64,000 nucleotides of DNA from Allobosea caraganae (GTDB lineage Bacteria; Pseudomonadota; Alphaproteobacteria; Rhizobiales; Beijerinckiaceae): the NCBI RefSeq assembly GCF_003351345.1, contig NZ_QQTO01000033.1, positions 248,001-312,000 of the forward strand, written 5' to 3'. Both the position numbers and the translations under genes were made by a program. The notes beneath the pieces are model-generated. The model was not told where the DNA came from. It saw only the letters and a program-made list of their open reading frames with translations, and did no database searches. Of the stretch, positions 1 to 10,500 are shown one piece after another; position 1 is the stretch's first letter, and the number at the start of each line of letters is the position of its first letter.

Positions 1-1
1 C

Positions 2-1711
2 GGCCGGGCCGAGGCGCTGGCGCAGGTCGAGGGCATTCCCGACATCGTCGCGCGCGTGCTGGCCGGCCGTGGCGTCGAGGCGGCGGATGCGCAGCGCTAT
101 CTCGAACCGAAGCTGCGCGACCTTCTGCCCGATCCCTCGACGCTGGTCGACATGGACGAAGCCGCCGAGCGCCTGGCGCACGCCGCCGCTAGCGGCGAGC
201 AGGTCGCGATCTTCGGCGACTACGATGTCGACGGCGCCTGCTCGGCCGCCTTGCTCGCCGGTTTTCTCAAGGAGGCCGGCGCCCGCCCGCGCATCCACAT
301 TCCCGACCGGCTGATAGAGGGCTATGGCCCCAACAGCGAGGCCATCCGCATGCTGGCGGGCGAGGGCGCGACGCTGCTCGTCACGGTCGATTGCGGCACG
401 ACCAGCCATGAGCCGCTGGCCGAAGCGCGCCGCCTCGGGCTCGACATCGTCGTGCTCGACCATCACCAGGCGCCCGAGCACCTGCCCGAGGTCGCGGCGC
501 TGGTGAACCCGAACCGGCAGGACGACCTCTCCGGCCTCGGCCATCTCTGCGCCGCCGGCGTCGTTTTCCTCGCGCTGGTCGCGACCAACCGCGTCCTGCG
601 CCGGCAGGGTTTCTGGACGACGCGGAGCGAGCCCGACCTGCTGGCGACGCTCGATCTCGTCGGCCTCGCCACCGTTGCCGACGTCGTGCCGCTGAAGGGC
701 CTGAACCGCGCCTTCGTCCGTCAGGGCATCGCGATGCTGCGCGGCCGTACGCGCCCCGGCCTGGCGGCGCTGCTCGATGTCTCCGGCCTCGACGGCCCGG
801 TCCAGCCCTGGCATCTCGGCTTCCTGCTCGGCCCGCGGATCAATGCCGGCGGGCGCATCGGCGATGCGGCGCTCGGCGCGCGGCTGCTTTTGACTGATGA
901 CGAGGTCGAGGCCCGCAGCATCGCCGCCGAGCTCAACCGGCTCAACCAGGAGCGGCAGGAGATCGAGAAGCGCGCAGTCGAGGAGGCGGTGTCTCAGGCC
1001 GATCACGCGCTGATGAGCGAGCCCGAGCTCGCCGTCCTGCTCGCGTCGTCGCCCGATTGGCATCCCGGCATCGTCGGCCTCGTCGCCGCCAGGCTGAAGG
1101 AGCGCTTCCGTCGCCCCGCCTTCGCTCTTGCCGTGAACGGGGAGGGCGGAGCGACCGGCTCCGGCCGCTCGGTCGCGGGCGTCGATCTCGGCCGCGCCGT
1201 GCGCCAGGCCGTCGAGGCCGGGCTGGCGCTGAAGGGCGGCGGCCACGCCATGGCGGCCGGCATCACGCTGGCGGCCGGGCAGGCGGCCGGTTTCCACGCC
1301 TTTTTGTCCGGGCGCCTGGCGCCCGAAGTCGCCGCCGCCCGCGAGGGCGAGGCGTTGCTGATCGATGCGGCGCTCAGTGCCGGCGGCGCCAACCCACGGC
1401 TTCTGGCCGAGATCGAGAAGGCCGGCCCCTTCGGCTCCGGCTGTCCCGAGCCGGCCTTCGTCTTCCCCTCGCATCGCCTGGCCGATGTCAGGGAGATCGG
1501 TACCGGTGGCCATATCCGCATCAAGCTTCGCAGCGGTGACGGCGCCACGATCGGCGGCATCGCCTTCCGCGCGGCGCAGGAGCCACTCGGCCAGGCGCTG
1601 CTGGCCGCGCGCGGCGAGACCGTGCACCTCGCCGCCACCCTCACGCTCAACCGCTGGGGCGGCAACGAGACGGCCGAATTGCGCATCCTCGACCTCGCCC
1701 GCGTGGTTTGA
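2..1711 (+). CDS. recJ: Single-stranded-DNA-specific exonuclease RecJ (5' end outside window)
   Basis: RecJ is a 5'-3' single-strand exonuclease of the DHH phosphoesterase family, acting in recombinational and mismatch repair in the cytoplasm. The frame is already open at base 2, so the start lies left of the window; 569 codons are visible. Seen: the metal-binding motif GDYDVDGA (about visible residue 72), LVTVDCG, the family DHH in LDHHQ (about 152), the DHHA1 motif GGGHAMAAG, and a C-terminal OB-like region. An internal ATG at 56 also opens this frame, but coding sequence clearly continues upstream of it (reads RAEALAQVEGIPDIVARV), so it is not the start. It ends 118 bp before a tRNA gene. 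Confidence 0.95.
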   Translation, partial: GRAEALAQVEGIPDIVARVLAGRGVEAADAQRYLEPKLRDLLPDPSTLVDMDEAAERLAHAAASGEQVAIFGDYDVDGACSAALLAGFLKEAGARPRIHIPDRLIEGYGPNSEAIRMLAGEGATLLVTVDCGTTSHEPLAEARRLGLDIVVLDHHQAPEHLPEVAALVNPNRQDDLSGLGHLCAAGVVFLALVATNRVLRRQGFWTTRSEPDLLATLDLVGLATVADVVPLKGLNRAFVRQGIAMLRGRTRPGLAALLDVSGLDGPVQPWHLGFLLGPRINAGGRIGDAALGARLLLTDDEVEARSIAAELNRLNQERQEIEKRAVEEAVSQADHALMSEPELAVLLASSPDWHPGIVGLVAARLKERFRRPAFALAVNGEGGATGSGRSVAGVDLGRAVRQAVEAGLALKGGGHAMAAGITLAAGQAAGFHAFLSGRLAPEVAAAREGEALLIDAALSAGGANPRLLAEIEKAGPFGSGCPEPAFVFPSHRLADVREIGTGGHIRIKLRSGDGATIGGIAFRAAQEPLGQALLAARGETVHLAATLTLNRWGGNETAELRILDLARVV

Positions 1712-1755
1712 CGGGCCATCGGCTGTGCATGGCGGAGAGATGGGCAAACTCGGGC

Positions 1756-1784
1756 TTGCCGAGCCGGGCCTGTCGCACTATAGC
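1756..1784 (+). promoter_or_regulatory. Probable sigma-70-type promoter for tRNA-Glu
   Basis: A TTGCCG -35-like hexamer (1756-1761) and a TATAGC -10-like hexamer (1779-1784) are separated by exactly 17 bp. Transcription would begin around 1791, about 40 bp before the mature tRNA, leaving a short 5' leader for RNase P. Confidence 0.5.
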
Positions 1785-1829
1785 TCGCGCCGCTTCCGAT
1801 GGGTTGCAATGATTTGCAGCCGAAGCCCT

Positions 1830-1904
1830 GCGGCCTTCGTCTATCGGTTAGGACACCAGCCTTTCACGCTGGGGAGACGGGTTCGACTCCCGTAGGCCGC
1901 GCCA
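1830..1904 (+). tRNA. tRNA-Glu (anticodon TTC)
   Basis: A 75-nt cloverleaf. The acceptor stem GCGGCCT pairs with AGGCCGC, the D-arm contains GGTTAGGA, and the anticodon stem CCAGC/GCTGG encloses loop CTTTCAC with anticodon TTC (1863-1865). The T-loop is GGTTCGACTCC and the 3' CCA is encoded at 1902-1904. It stands alone between recJ and the convergent end of the sugar ABC operon. Confidence 0.96.
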
Positions 1905-1934
1905 TCATCTCGGAAGACCCTGCGGATCGCGCGG

Positions 1935-2753
1935 CTACTTGATGCCCGATGTCAGGAAGGCCTGCATGAACTGGCGCTGGAAGATGATGAAGGCCAGGAC
2001 CAGCGGGGCGATGGTCATCAAGGTCGCGGCGCTGATCAGCGAGATGTCGACGCCGCTTTCGGGCGCCCCGAACAGCGAGAGCCCGACGGTGAGCGGCCTC
2101 GTCTGCGGCGAGTTGGTGACGATCAGCGGCCACAGGAAGTTGTTCCAGTGCGTCGCGACAGAGACCAGCGCGTAGGCAAGGTAGACCGGGCGCGCGGCGG
2201 GAATATAAACGCGCCAGAGCACGCCGAGCCATGAGCAGCCTTCGATGCGCGCCGCCTCCTCGAGCTCCTTCGGCACGGATTTGAAGGCCTGCCGCAACAG
2301 GAAGATGCCGAAGGCGCTCGCCATATAAGGCAGCCCCATGCCGAGCGTGGTGTCGAACAGGCCGATCCGGGCGATGGTGGCGTAGTTCTCGACGATCAGC
2401 ACCTCCGGCAGGATGAAGAGCTGCAGCAGGACGAGGATGAGCACCACGCCGCGTCCCGGGAAGTCGAAGCGGGCGAAGGCGAAGCCGGCGAGCGTGCAGA
2501 GCACGAGCTGGCCGATCAGCACCGTGGTGACGAGCTTGATCGTGTTGACGATATAGGCGAGCCAGGGCGCCTGCTGCCAGACCGCGCGGATATTGGCGAG
2601 CGTCCAGGGCGCGGAGAGGTCGAGCCCCACGGCCGCGTGCACGTCGTGGAAGGCCGCCCAGACCGCATAGGCGAGCGGCGATATCCAGGCGAGCGCCAGG
2701 ACGAGCGCGCCAAGGGCATCGAGCGTGAACCAGCGCTGCATCGCCGCTCTCAT
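1935..2753 (-). CDS. Carbohydrate ABC transporter permease, UgpE/MalG type
   Basis: Inner-membrane permease, 272 residues, of the binding-protein-dependent transport family (MalG/UgpE). Six hydrophobic segments are seen, and the EAA loop reads EELEEAARIEGCSWLGV, which contacts the ATPase. The start at 2753 overlaps the stop of the upstream permease (ATGA), arguing for translational coupling; a second in-frame ATG at 2741 is possible. It is the last gene of a four-gene leftward operon: ATPase, binding protein, permease A, permease E. The substrate could be a sugar, glycerol-3-phosphate or a glycerophosphodiester; the glycerophosphodiesterase gene across the divergent promoter favours the latter (inference). 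Confidence 0.88.
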   Translation of the reverse strand: MRAAMQRWFTLDALGALVLALAWISPLAYAVWAAFHDVHAAVGLDLSAPWTLANIRAVWQQAPWLAYIVNTIKLVTTVLIGQLVLCTLAGFAFARFDFPGRGVVLILVLLQLFILPEVLIVENYATIARIGLFDTTLGMGLPYMASAFGIFLLRQAFKSVPKELEEAARIEGCSWLGVLWRVYIPAARPVYLAYALVSVATHWNNFLWPLIVTNSPQTRPLTVGLSLFGAPESGVDISLISAATLMTIAPLVLAFIIFQRQFMQAFLTSGIK

Positions 2754-3634
2754 CGGTAATGTGCCCGCCGGTCGATCAGGCCGAACTGGACGATCGCGAC
2801 GAGGCCGAGCATCAGCAGGACCAGGACGGTCATCGCCGCGGCGCGCGGCGCGTCGAAATAGGAGAAGGCGAGCTCCCAGATCCAGTAGAGGATCAGCTTG
2901 GAGGCGTTGTCGGGCCCGCCCTTGGTCAGGATGAAGAGCTGGTCGACGAGCCTGACGGAGTTGATCAGCGCGTTGACGAGCACGAAGAGCGTCGTCGGCA
3001 TCAGCAGCGGCAGCACGACGCGGCGGGTATAGGTCCAGCGGCCGGCGCCCTCGATCAGCGCCGCCTCCTTGAGGTCCGGCGGGATCGTCTGCAGCGCCGC
3101 GAGATAGAAGATCATGAAGAAGCCGGCCTCCTTCCAGATCGCCACGACGATCACCGCCCACAGCGCCGTATCGGGCTGGCCGAGCCAATTGACGGAGCCG
3201 AAGCCGAGATGTGCGAAGGGGCCGATGCCGGGCGTGTAGAAGAACAGCCAGAGATTCGCTGCGGCGATCATCGGCAGCATGGTCGGCGTGAAATAGGCGA
3301 CGCGGACGAAGGCACGGGCGGGGATATTGGCATTGGCCCAGAGCGCCATGCCGAGCGCGATGACGATCGAGGCCGGCACGGTGACGCCGGCATAGACGAG
3401 GTTGTTGCCGAGGACGCGCCAGAACACCGGGTCGGCGATCAGGTCGGCATAGTTGTCGAGCCCGACGAAGGCCGCCGGGCGGCGTCTCGTGCCGGCGGAG
3501 AACAGGCTCTGCCACAAGGTCGCGATGGTCGGGGCGAAGGCGAAGGTGGTGAGCAGGACGAGCGCTGGCGACAGCAGCATCCAGCCATAGAGGGCCGTGC
3601 GCCTGCGCTCCCGCTGTCTCGTCATGTCCGCCAC
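2750..3634 (-). CDS. Carbohydrate ABC transporter permease, UgpA/MalF type
   Basis: Inner-membrane permease of 294 residues. The N-terminus has the typical basic start followed by the first TM segment (WMLLSPALVLLTTFAF), and about six TM segments are visible. The EAA loop LKEAALIEGAGRWTYTRRV lies near residue 190. It pairs with the downstream UgpE-type permease, overlapping it by 4 bp, to form the membrane channel. It lies 61 bp downstream of the binding-protein gene. The family is clear; the substrate is not visible in the sequence. Confidence 0.88.
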   Translation of the reverse strand: MADMTRQRERRRTALYGWMLLSPALVLLTTFAFAPTIATLWQSLFSAGTRRRPAAFVGLDNYADLIADPVFWRVLGNNLVYAGVTVPASIVIALGMALWANANIPARAFVRVAYFTPTMLPMIAAANLWLFFYTPGIGPFAHLGFGSVNWLGQPDTALWAVIVVAIWKEAGFFMIFYLAALQTIPPDLKEAALIEGAGRWTYTRRVVLPLLMPTTLFVLVNALINSVRLVDQLFILTKGGPDNASKLILYWIWELAFSYFDAPRAAAMTVLVLLMLGLVAIVQFGLIDRRAHYR

Positions 3635-3695
3635 GATCTATCTCCGCGAAACAAGCTGCGGGGGCGGCGCGGCCGCCCCCGAGCTCAGGTTGAGA

Positions 3696-4958
3696 TTACT
3701 TCTGGAAGGGCTTCAGCAGCCGGTCGGCGGTGGCCTGGGCCTCGCTCAGCGCCGCCTGCGGGGTCTTGCTGCCGACGACCGCGGCCTGCACGGCGTTGTT
3801 CAGCGCGTCGCGGACGCGGCCGGTCTCATAGGTCGAGAACTCGGAGATCGCGACGGTGAGCTGGTCGCGGGCCACGATCGCCTGCGGGAACTCCTTGCCG
3901 TACTGCTTCAGCGCCTCGGTCTCGTAGGAGGCCGGGCTGACGCCGACATAGCCGGTGGCGATCGACCACTGCGCGGCGCGTTCCGGAGCGGTCATGTACT
4001 TGATCAGCTTCAGCGCCGCCTTGCGCTCGTCGGGCTTGGCCTGCTTGAACAGGTAGAAGTTGCCGCCGCCGGTGGGCGATCCCGGCTGCTTGTTGGCGGG
4101 CAGCATGGCGACGCCGAAATCGAACTTGGCTTCCTTCTTCACGGCGGTGAGGTTGCCGGTCGTGTGCCACATCATCGCGGTCTGGCCCGAGGTGAAGGCC
4201 TGGCGCAGCGTGCCCCATTCGATCGCGCCTTCCGGGCTGACCTTCTTCTCGGCCGAGAGCGAGCGCCAGAAGGCGAGCGCCTCGACGACGGCCGGATCGG
4301 TGAAATAGGTCCTGGTGCCGTCGGCGCTCATCAGCTCCTTGCCATTCTCGATGGCGAAGCACTGGAACATCCAATAGGCGTAGCCGGTGGTCGGGATCAT
4401 CAGGCCCCAGCGGCCGTCCTTGGTCAGCTTCTTGGCGGCAGACGCCATCTCGTCCCAGGTGCGCGGCGGCTGGTTCGGGTCGAGCCCGGCCTCGCGGAAC
4501 ATGTCCTTGTTGTAGAACATCACGATGGTCGAGCGCTGGAACGGCACGCCCCAGGTCTTGCCGTCGATCTTGCCGTTCGCCATCAGCGCCGGATAGAAGC
4601 TGCCGAGCCACTTCTTGTCGTCCTCGGAGGTCGCGACCTCCTCGAAGGGCACGATCAGGTCCTGCTCGATCAGGTCATAGGCGTCGATCGAGAACAGCAC
4701 CGAGAGCTGCGCCGGCTGGCCGCTCTTGATCGCCGAGATCGCGCGGATGCGGGTGTCGTCGTAGTTGCCGGCATAGACGGCCTCGACGTCGACATCCGGG
4801 TTCTCGGTCTTGAAGCCCTTGATCATCCCGTCGACCACGTCGGTGAGCGGGCCGCCCACGGCGATCGGATAATACATGGTGAGCTTGGTCGGCGCGGCGG
4901 CGGCGGGCGTCGCGGCGGCAGCCAGGCCGAGAAGGAGGCCGGCGAGAAGAGATTTCAT
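3696..4958 (-). CDS. Extracellular solute-binding protein, family 1 (UgpB-like)
   Basis: Periplasmic substrate-binding protein of 420 residues. The start at 4958 is preferred because it opens a classical Sec signal peptide (MKSLLAGLLLGLAAAATPAAA, cleavage near residue 22) and has GAAAGG about 7 bp upstream; the frame stays open further upstream to 5099 without a better site. The mature protein has family features such as TWDEMASAAKKLTKDGRWG and GGGNFYLFKQAKP. It delivers ligand to the permease pair encoded downstream. Similarity to glycerol-3-phosphate/glycerophosphodiester and sugar binders is general, so the ligand is an inference from the nearby RTX glycerophosphodiesterase. Confidence 0.87.
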   Translation of the reverse strand: MKSLLAGLLLGLAAAATPAAAAPTKLTMYYPIAVGGPLTDVVDGMIKGFKTENPDVDVEAVYAGNYDDTRIRAISAIKSGQPAQLSVLFSIDAYDLIEQDLIVPFEEVATSEDDKKWLGSFYPALMANGKIDGKTWGVPFQRSTIVMFYNKDMFREAGLDPNQPPRTWDEMASAAKKLTKDGRWGLMIPTTGYAYWMFQCFAIENGKELMSADGTRTYFTDPAVVEALAFWRSLSAEKKVSPEGAIEWGTLRQAFTSGQTAMMWHTTGNLTAVKKEAKFDFGVAMLPANKQPGSPTGGGNFYLFKQAKPDERKAALKLIKYMTAPERAAQWSIATGYVGVSPASYETEALKQYGKEFPQAIVARDQLTVAISEFSTYETGRVRDALNNAVQAAVVGSKTPQAALSEAQATADRLLKPFQK

Positions 4959-4960
4959 GA

Positions 4961-6082
<1,122 letters not shown>

Positions 6083-6274
6083 GACAATGAAACTCGATGA
6101 CGGAGTGGCGTGCGGCGGAACGTTCGGATGTCGGGTGACCCAGGGATCGTGAAAGGGACGGGCAGCCATCGATGGCGCCGGACGGCATCTCTCCGAGGGC
6201 GGCGCAGCGCCGTTTCGGGAAGAGCGTATGCTGGTAGGGCGTGCCGTTGACGTGGCTACGTCAGATCGATGACG

Positions 6275-6294
6275 TTCATATGAAATTCAAATGA
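6275..6294. promoter_or_regulatory. Candidate DeoR operator pair, proximal to ABC operon
   Basis: Two copies of the near-palindrome TTCAWWTGA lie 11 bp apart, one helical turn: TTCATATGA at 6275 and TTCAAATGA at 6286. The first sits within a perfect palindrome TTCATATGAA. Two more copies lie at the start of the DeoR gene. The rest of 6083-6619 is AT-richer than its surroundings and holds no convincing gene. Operator function is inferred from position and spacing. Confidence 0.4.
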
Positions 6295-6614
6295 GCGAGT
6301 TCTTGGATTTTTTTGATCATTCGCGCATGACTTGAGAACCGCACCGCAATCGTGCTTGCGGCACGCCGCAGATGACGGCGGGTCGTCTCGCGCTTCATTC
6401 GATCGCGAAGCGATGCGAGCTCGAAACCGACCATAATCGCCGATTTTCGGTATATTTGCCGGCGTAACAGTGTCTTCACGCGTCGCGCCGCGCCCTGATG
6501 CCACGGCGGGGCGATGGCCGAAACTCTCGCCATATGCATGTGGAAGCGACGGGCGCGGGAATTTTTAAGAATGCGTTCACCGTCGCGAAAGCGTCACCGG
6601 CGAGCGCTATAGAA

Positions 6615-6644
6615 CTCATATGAACACACAGGGCATTCATTTGA
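6615..6644. promoter_or_regulatory. Candidate DeoR operator pair at the regulator start
   Basis: CTCATATGA at 6615 and TTCATTTGA at 6636 are spaced 21 bp, two helical turns, and match the copies at 6275 and 6286. The first spans the ATG at 6620. If the regulator really starts at 6647, both copies would lie in its leader, as expected for autoregulation. Confidence 0.4.
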
Positions 6645-7423
6645 GCATGCGTAATGGCTCGGACGGGCGGCAGACGGCCATCGCCGACATGCTGCGCAGC
6701 CGGGGCTTCATCACCGTCGAGGAGTTGGCGGCGCATTTCGCGGTCGCCACGCAGACGATCCGCCGCGACCTCATCGCCCTGTGCGATCAGGGCCTCGCCC
6801 GGCGCCGCCATGGCGGCATCGAGAGCGTCGGGCAGGGGAAGAACCTCGCATTCAAGGACCGTTCCGTGCTGAACCGCGAAGCCAAGCAGAATATCGCTGC
6901 CGCCGTCGCCAGTCATGTGCACGATGGCGCGTCGCTCTCCTTCGGCATCGGCACCACGCCGCAGATCGTCGCCGAGGCGCTGCTCTCCCATCGCGACCTC
7001 AAGGTCGTGACCAACAACCTGCCGCTCGCCCTGATGGTGGCAAGGGGCTCGGATTTCACGCTGGCGATCGCCGGTGGCACCGTGCGCGGCAGCGACCTCG
7101 ACGTCTGCGGCCCGTCGATCGACGCGTTCTTCGCCTCGTACAAGGTCGACATCGCGATCTTCGGCGTCGCCGGGGTCGACGAGGACGGCTCGCTCCTCGA
7201 TTTCTCCCAGGACGAGGTGCGCGTGCGCGAGGCGATGCTGCGCAACTGCCGCAAGTCCTACCTCGTGCTCGACTCCTCGAAGTTCACCCGCCCGGCTTAC
7301 GTCCATGGCGGGCGCATCGACCAGGTCACCGCGGTGTTCTGCGAAACGGACCCGCCGGAAAGAATTCAACGGATGCTGGACCAGTCCGGCGTCCAGTTCA
7401 TCAAGAGTTCGGGGCCGACGTAG
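6620..7423 (+). CDS. DeoR/GlpR-family transcriptional regulator
   Basis: Cytoplasmic repressor of 267 residues. The N-terminal DeoR helix-turn-helix includes FITVEELAAHFAVATQTIRR, whose TIRRDL recognition helix is the family hallmark. The C-terminal DeoRC sugar-phosphate sensor carries SFGIGTTPQ and VVTNNLPLA. The start is uncertain: ATG at 6620 gives nine extra residues, while ATG at 6647 gives an N-terminus of usual GlpR length; neither has a strong ribosome-binding site. It is divergent from the ABC operon and immediately upstream of the glycerophosphodiesterase gene. It probably controls both, with a phosphorylated sugar or glycerol-3-phosphate as effector (inference). Confidence 0.87.
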   Translation: MNTQGIHLSMRNGSDGRQTAIADMLRSRGFITVEELAAHFAVATQTIRRDLIALCDQGLARRRHGGIESVGQGKNLAFKDRSVLNREAKQNIAAAVASHVHDGASLSFGIGTTPQIVAEALLSHRDLKVVTNNLPLALMVARGSDFTLAIAGGTVRGSDLDVCGPSIDAFFASYKVDIAIFGVAGVDEDGSLLDFSQDEVRVREAMLRNCRKSYLVLDSSKFTRPAYVHGGRIDQVTAVFCETDPPERIQRMLDQSGVQFIKSSGPT

Positions 7424-7445
7424 CCCGTCGCCCTTGCCCATGACC

Positions 7446-7465
7446 CCGCGCCCGCAAGGGCGCGG
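7446..7465 (+). terminator. GC-rich stem-loop after DeoR gene
   Basis: An 8-bp perfect stem CCGCGCCC/GGGCGCGG closes a GCAA tetraloop 22 bp after the DeoR stop. No T-run follows, so it may be an RNA-stabilising or attenuator hairpin rather than a full intrinsic terminator. Confidence 0.4.
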
Positions 7466-7496
7466 CCCGATGATCGAACCGCACCGCGTTTTTCAC

Positions 7497-7520
7497 CCTC
7501 GCCGCAGCACCGCGGCGAGG
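7497..7520 (+). other. Leader hairpin upstream of the RTX phosphodiesterase
   Basis: A 9-bp perfect stem CCTCGCCGC/GCGGCGAGG with a 6-nt loop ends 33 bp before the start codon at 7554. It could tune translation or mRNA stability; no function is shown by the sequence. Confidence 0.35.
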
Positions 7521-7553
7521 ACGGTCTTCTGTTGCCTTTTCTGGAGATAAGCC

Positions 7554-10500
7554 ATGGCTGACAAGCCCGTTCTTTACGCCCATCGTGGCACCAATCCCTA
7601 TGCGGACAACGAGATGGACTCCTACAAGTGGGCGTTCAAATACGGGGCGGACTTCGTCGAGACCGACTTCCGCCTGACCAAGGACGGCGCGCTGGTCAGC
7701 TACCATGACGACCTTCCCGGCGGCATCGCGAACTTGACCCTGGCGGAAGTGCGCGCGGCGGTGCCGGGTATCGTCACCCTCGAGGAGCTCATCACGCTGA
7801 CGAAGGAGATGGAGGTCGAAACCGGCCGGAAGCTCGGGATCCTGATCGAGACCAAGAGCTCCGGCTATGCGACCTACGACGCCCTGCTCACGAAACTCGT
7901 CGCGAACGACTTCGCCGATCCCGAGCGGATCGTCTTCCAGACCTTCGCCACGGACCACAAGGTTCTCCGCGACCTGATGGAGACCAAGTATCACGTCGAT
8001 TTCCCGCTGGTCTGGCTGACGGACGGGATCACTGACGCGACAATCGCCAACGTGACGAACCCGAATGGCTCGATGGGCGAACTGGACGCCCTCGCACCCC
8101 AGATGGGCCTGATCACGAAGGAGCAGGTGGCGGCGGCGCATGCGGCCGGCCTCGAGGTGAACGGCTGGACCGTCGCCGGAACGCTTGCCGACGTGCAGAA
8201 CGCCCTCAACCTCGGGGTTGACGGCATCATCAACGACAATACGCAACTGGCCCGTCCGGCGCTCGAAAAGCTCCTCAACAATGCCGATGTCGCCTATGGC
8301 ACCGATCAATGGGATGTGACGAATGGCGGCGCCGGCGCCGACGTCGTCTATGCCATGTCGGGCGATGACATCGTCCGTGCCGGTGGCGGCAACGACGTGC
8401 TCTATGGCGACGGCGGCAACGACCTGCTCTTCGGCGCCGCCGGCAATGACCAGCTCATCGGCGGCAGCGGCAATGACTTCCTCTCCGGCGGCGAGGGCGC
8501 CGACGTGCTCTCCGGCGGCGTCGGCAACGACGTCATCGTCGCGAGCGGCGACGAGGTGGTCTTCCGCGCCGGCGACGGCATCGACCTGGTCTCGCTCGAC
8601 AGCACCAGCACGATCCGGTTCGACGGGATTGCTCCGGCCGGCATCTCCGTCATCCGCGCCGGCAACAACCTGATCATCCGCTCCGGCAGCGACGCGCTCG
8701 TCCTGCTCGATGGTGTCGATGCGGCGCACCAGCCCGCTTCGATCACCACCGCCGACGGGTTGACGCTCACCGGCGCTCAGCTCGCGGCGCTTGCCGTTGA
8801 GGGGAGCGATGCCGAAATCGCCGCCCTGCTGCCGGGCCTTCAGGCCGTGCTGGCCAGCGCGCCTGGCTTCGCCGCCCCCTCGACGATCGCGGTCGGGACC
8901 GATCTCGTCGCCGCTGGCGATTTCGGCGACGGCGTCCTCGCGCACCAGATCGACGGCGCCGAGACCGGCGCTGCCTACCGCCTGAGCTTCTCGCTGGCCG
9001 ACCTGCCGACGGGCGATGACGGCGTGCGCGTGCTCTGGGGCGGCCAGGTGATCTATGAGGGCATCCCGGCCAGCACCGGCAGCGACCTCCACTTCATCGT
9101 TACCGGCGGGGCCGGCAACGGCTCGAACGAACTCGTCTTCGAAGGCGCGGGGGCGAGCTTCGGCGCCACGCTCGACGACGTCCATCTCGTGAAGCTCGCC
9201 GATCCGATGCTGCCGACTCCGGGCAACGTCGCGCCGGAGGCCGAGGAGGCCAATCTCGTCGTCAGCCAGGAGATTCCGCTCAGCGGCAGGGTCGCGGCCA
9301 CCGACGCCAATGGCGACGCGCTGGCCTACAGCCTCGGCGAGGGCCCGGCCCATGGCGCGCTCGTCTTCAATGCGGATGGCAGCTATCGCTACACTGCGGC
9401 GGTCGGCTTCACCGGCGCGGACAGTTTCACCTTCCTGGCGAATGACGGGCATGGCGGCTTCACCGAGACGGCCGTGAACCTGACCGTCGTGCCGGGCATC
9501 CCCGTTGGCACCGACCTGATCGTCAACGGCAGCTTCGAGGATGTCAGCGAATCCTCCGGCAGCAACGGCCCCAGCGACTGGGGCTACCGGAACCAGGACG
9601 GCCAGATCCTTGGGTGGACGAACACTGCCAACAAGCGGATCGAGCAGCACTGGGACCATTACGGCGGCGTCAACGCCAAGGATGGCCGGATCTGGATCGA
9701 CATGGACCATTCGCAGACGGGCACGACCCCTGACAAGATCGGCCAGTCGATCGCTCATGTCGAAGCCGGCGCGACCTACCGGGTCTCGTTCTCGCTGTCC
9801 GACTCCGACAATGCGAAAATGGATGACGGCGTGCGCGTGCTGTGGAATGGCGAGGTCATCTTCGATGGCATCCCGCCGCAGACCAGCGCCAGCTGGACGA
9901 CCTACAACTTCGACGTGATCGGCGGCTCCGGCAACGGCACGAACAGGCTGGAGTTCATCGACACCGGGGTCACCGACTCCTGGGGTGCCGGTGCGGCGCT
10001 GGACGACATCCACTTCGTCAAGATCGCCGAGGTCGTGACCAACGCTGCGCCTGTCGCGGCGGATGATGCTGGCTTCTCCACGGATGCCGGTGCCGTCCTG
10101 AGCATCGCGGTGGCCGACCTTCTCGCCAACGATACCGATGCGGACGGCGATGCGCTCGCCATCCAGTCGGTCACGGCAGGCGTCGGCGGCTCGGTCACCC
10201 TGGACGCTCACGGCAACGTCGTCTTCACGCCGGCCGCGGGCTTCTCGGGCGACGCGTCGTTCAGCTACACCGTCTCCGACGGCAAGGGCGGCACGGATAC
10301 GGCGACCCTGAGCCTGACCGTCAACGCGCTGCCGCCGGTGGGCGTGCCGGTCGGCACCGACCTCATCGTCAACGGCAGCTTCGAGGATCTCAGCCAATCC
10401 GCCGACTACAATGGCGGCGCCGACTGGGGCTATCGCAACAACGACAAGGCCATTGCCGGCTGGACGAACGTCAACCGCATCGAGCAGCACCTGGACAATT

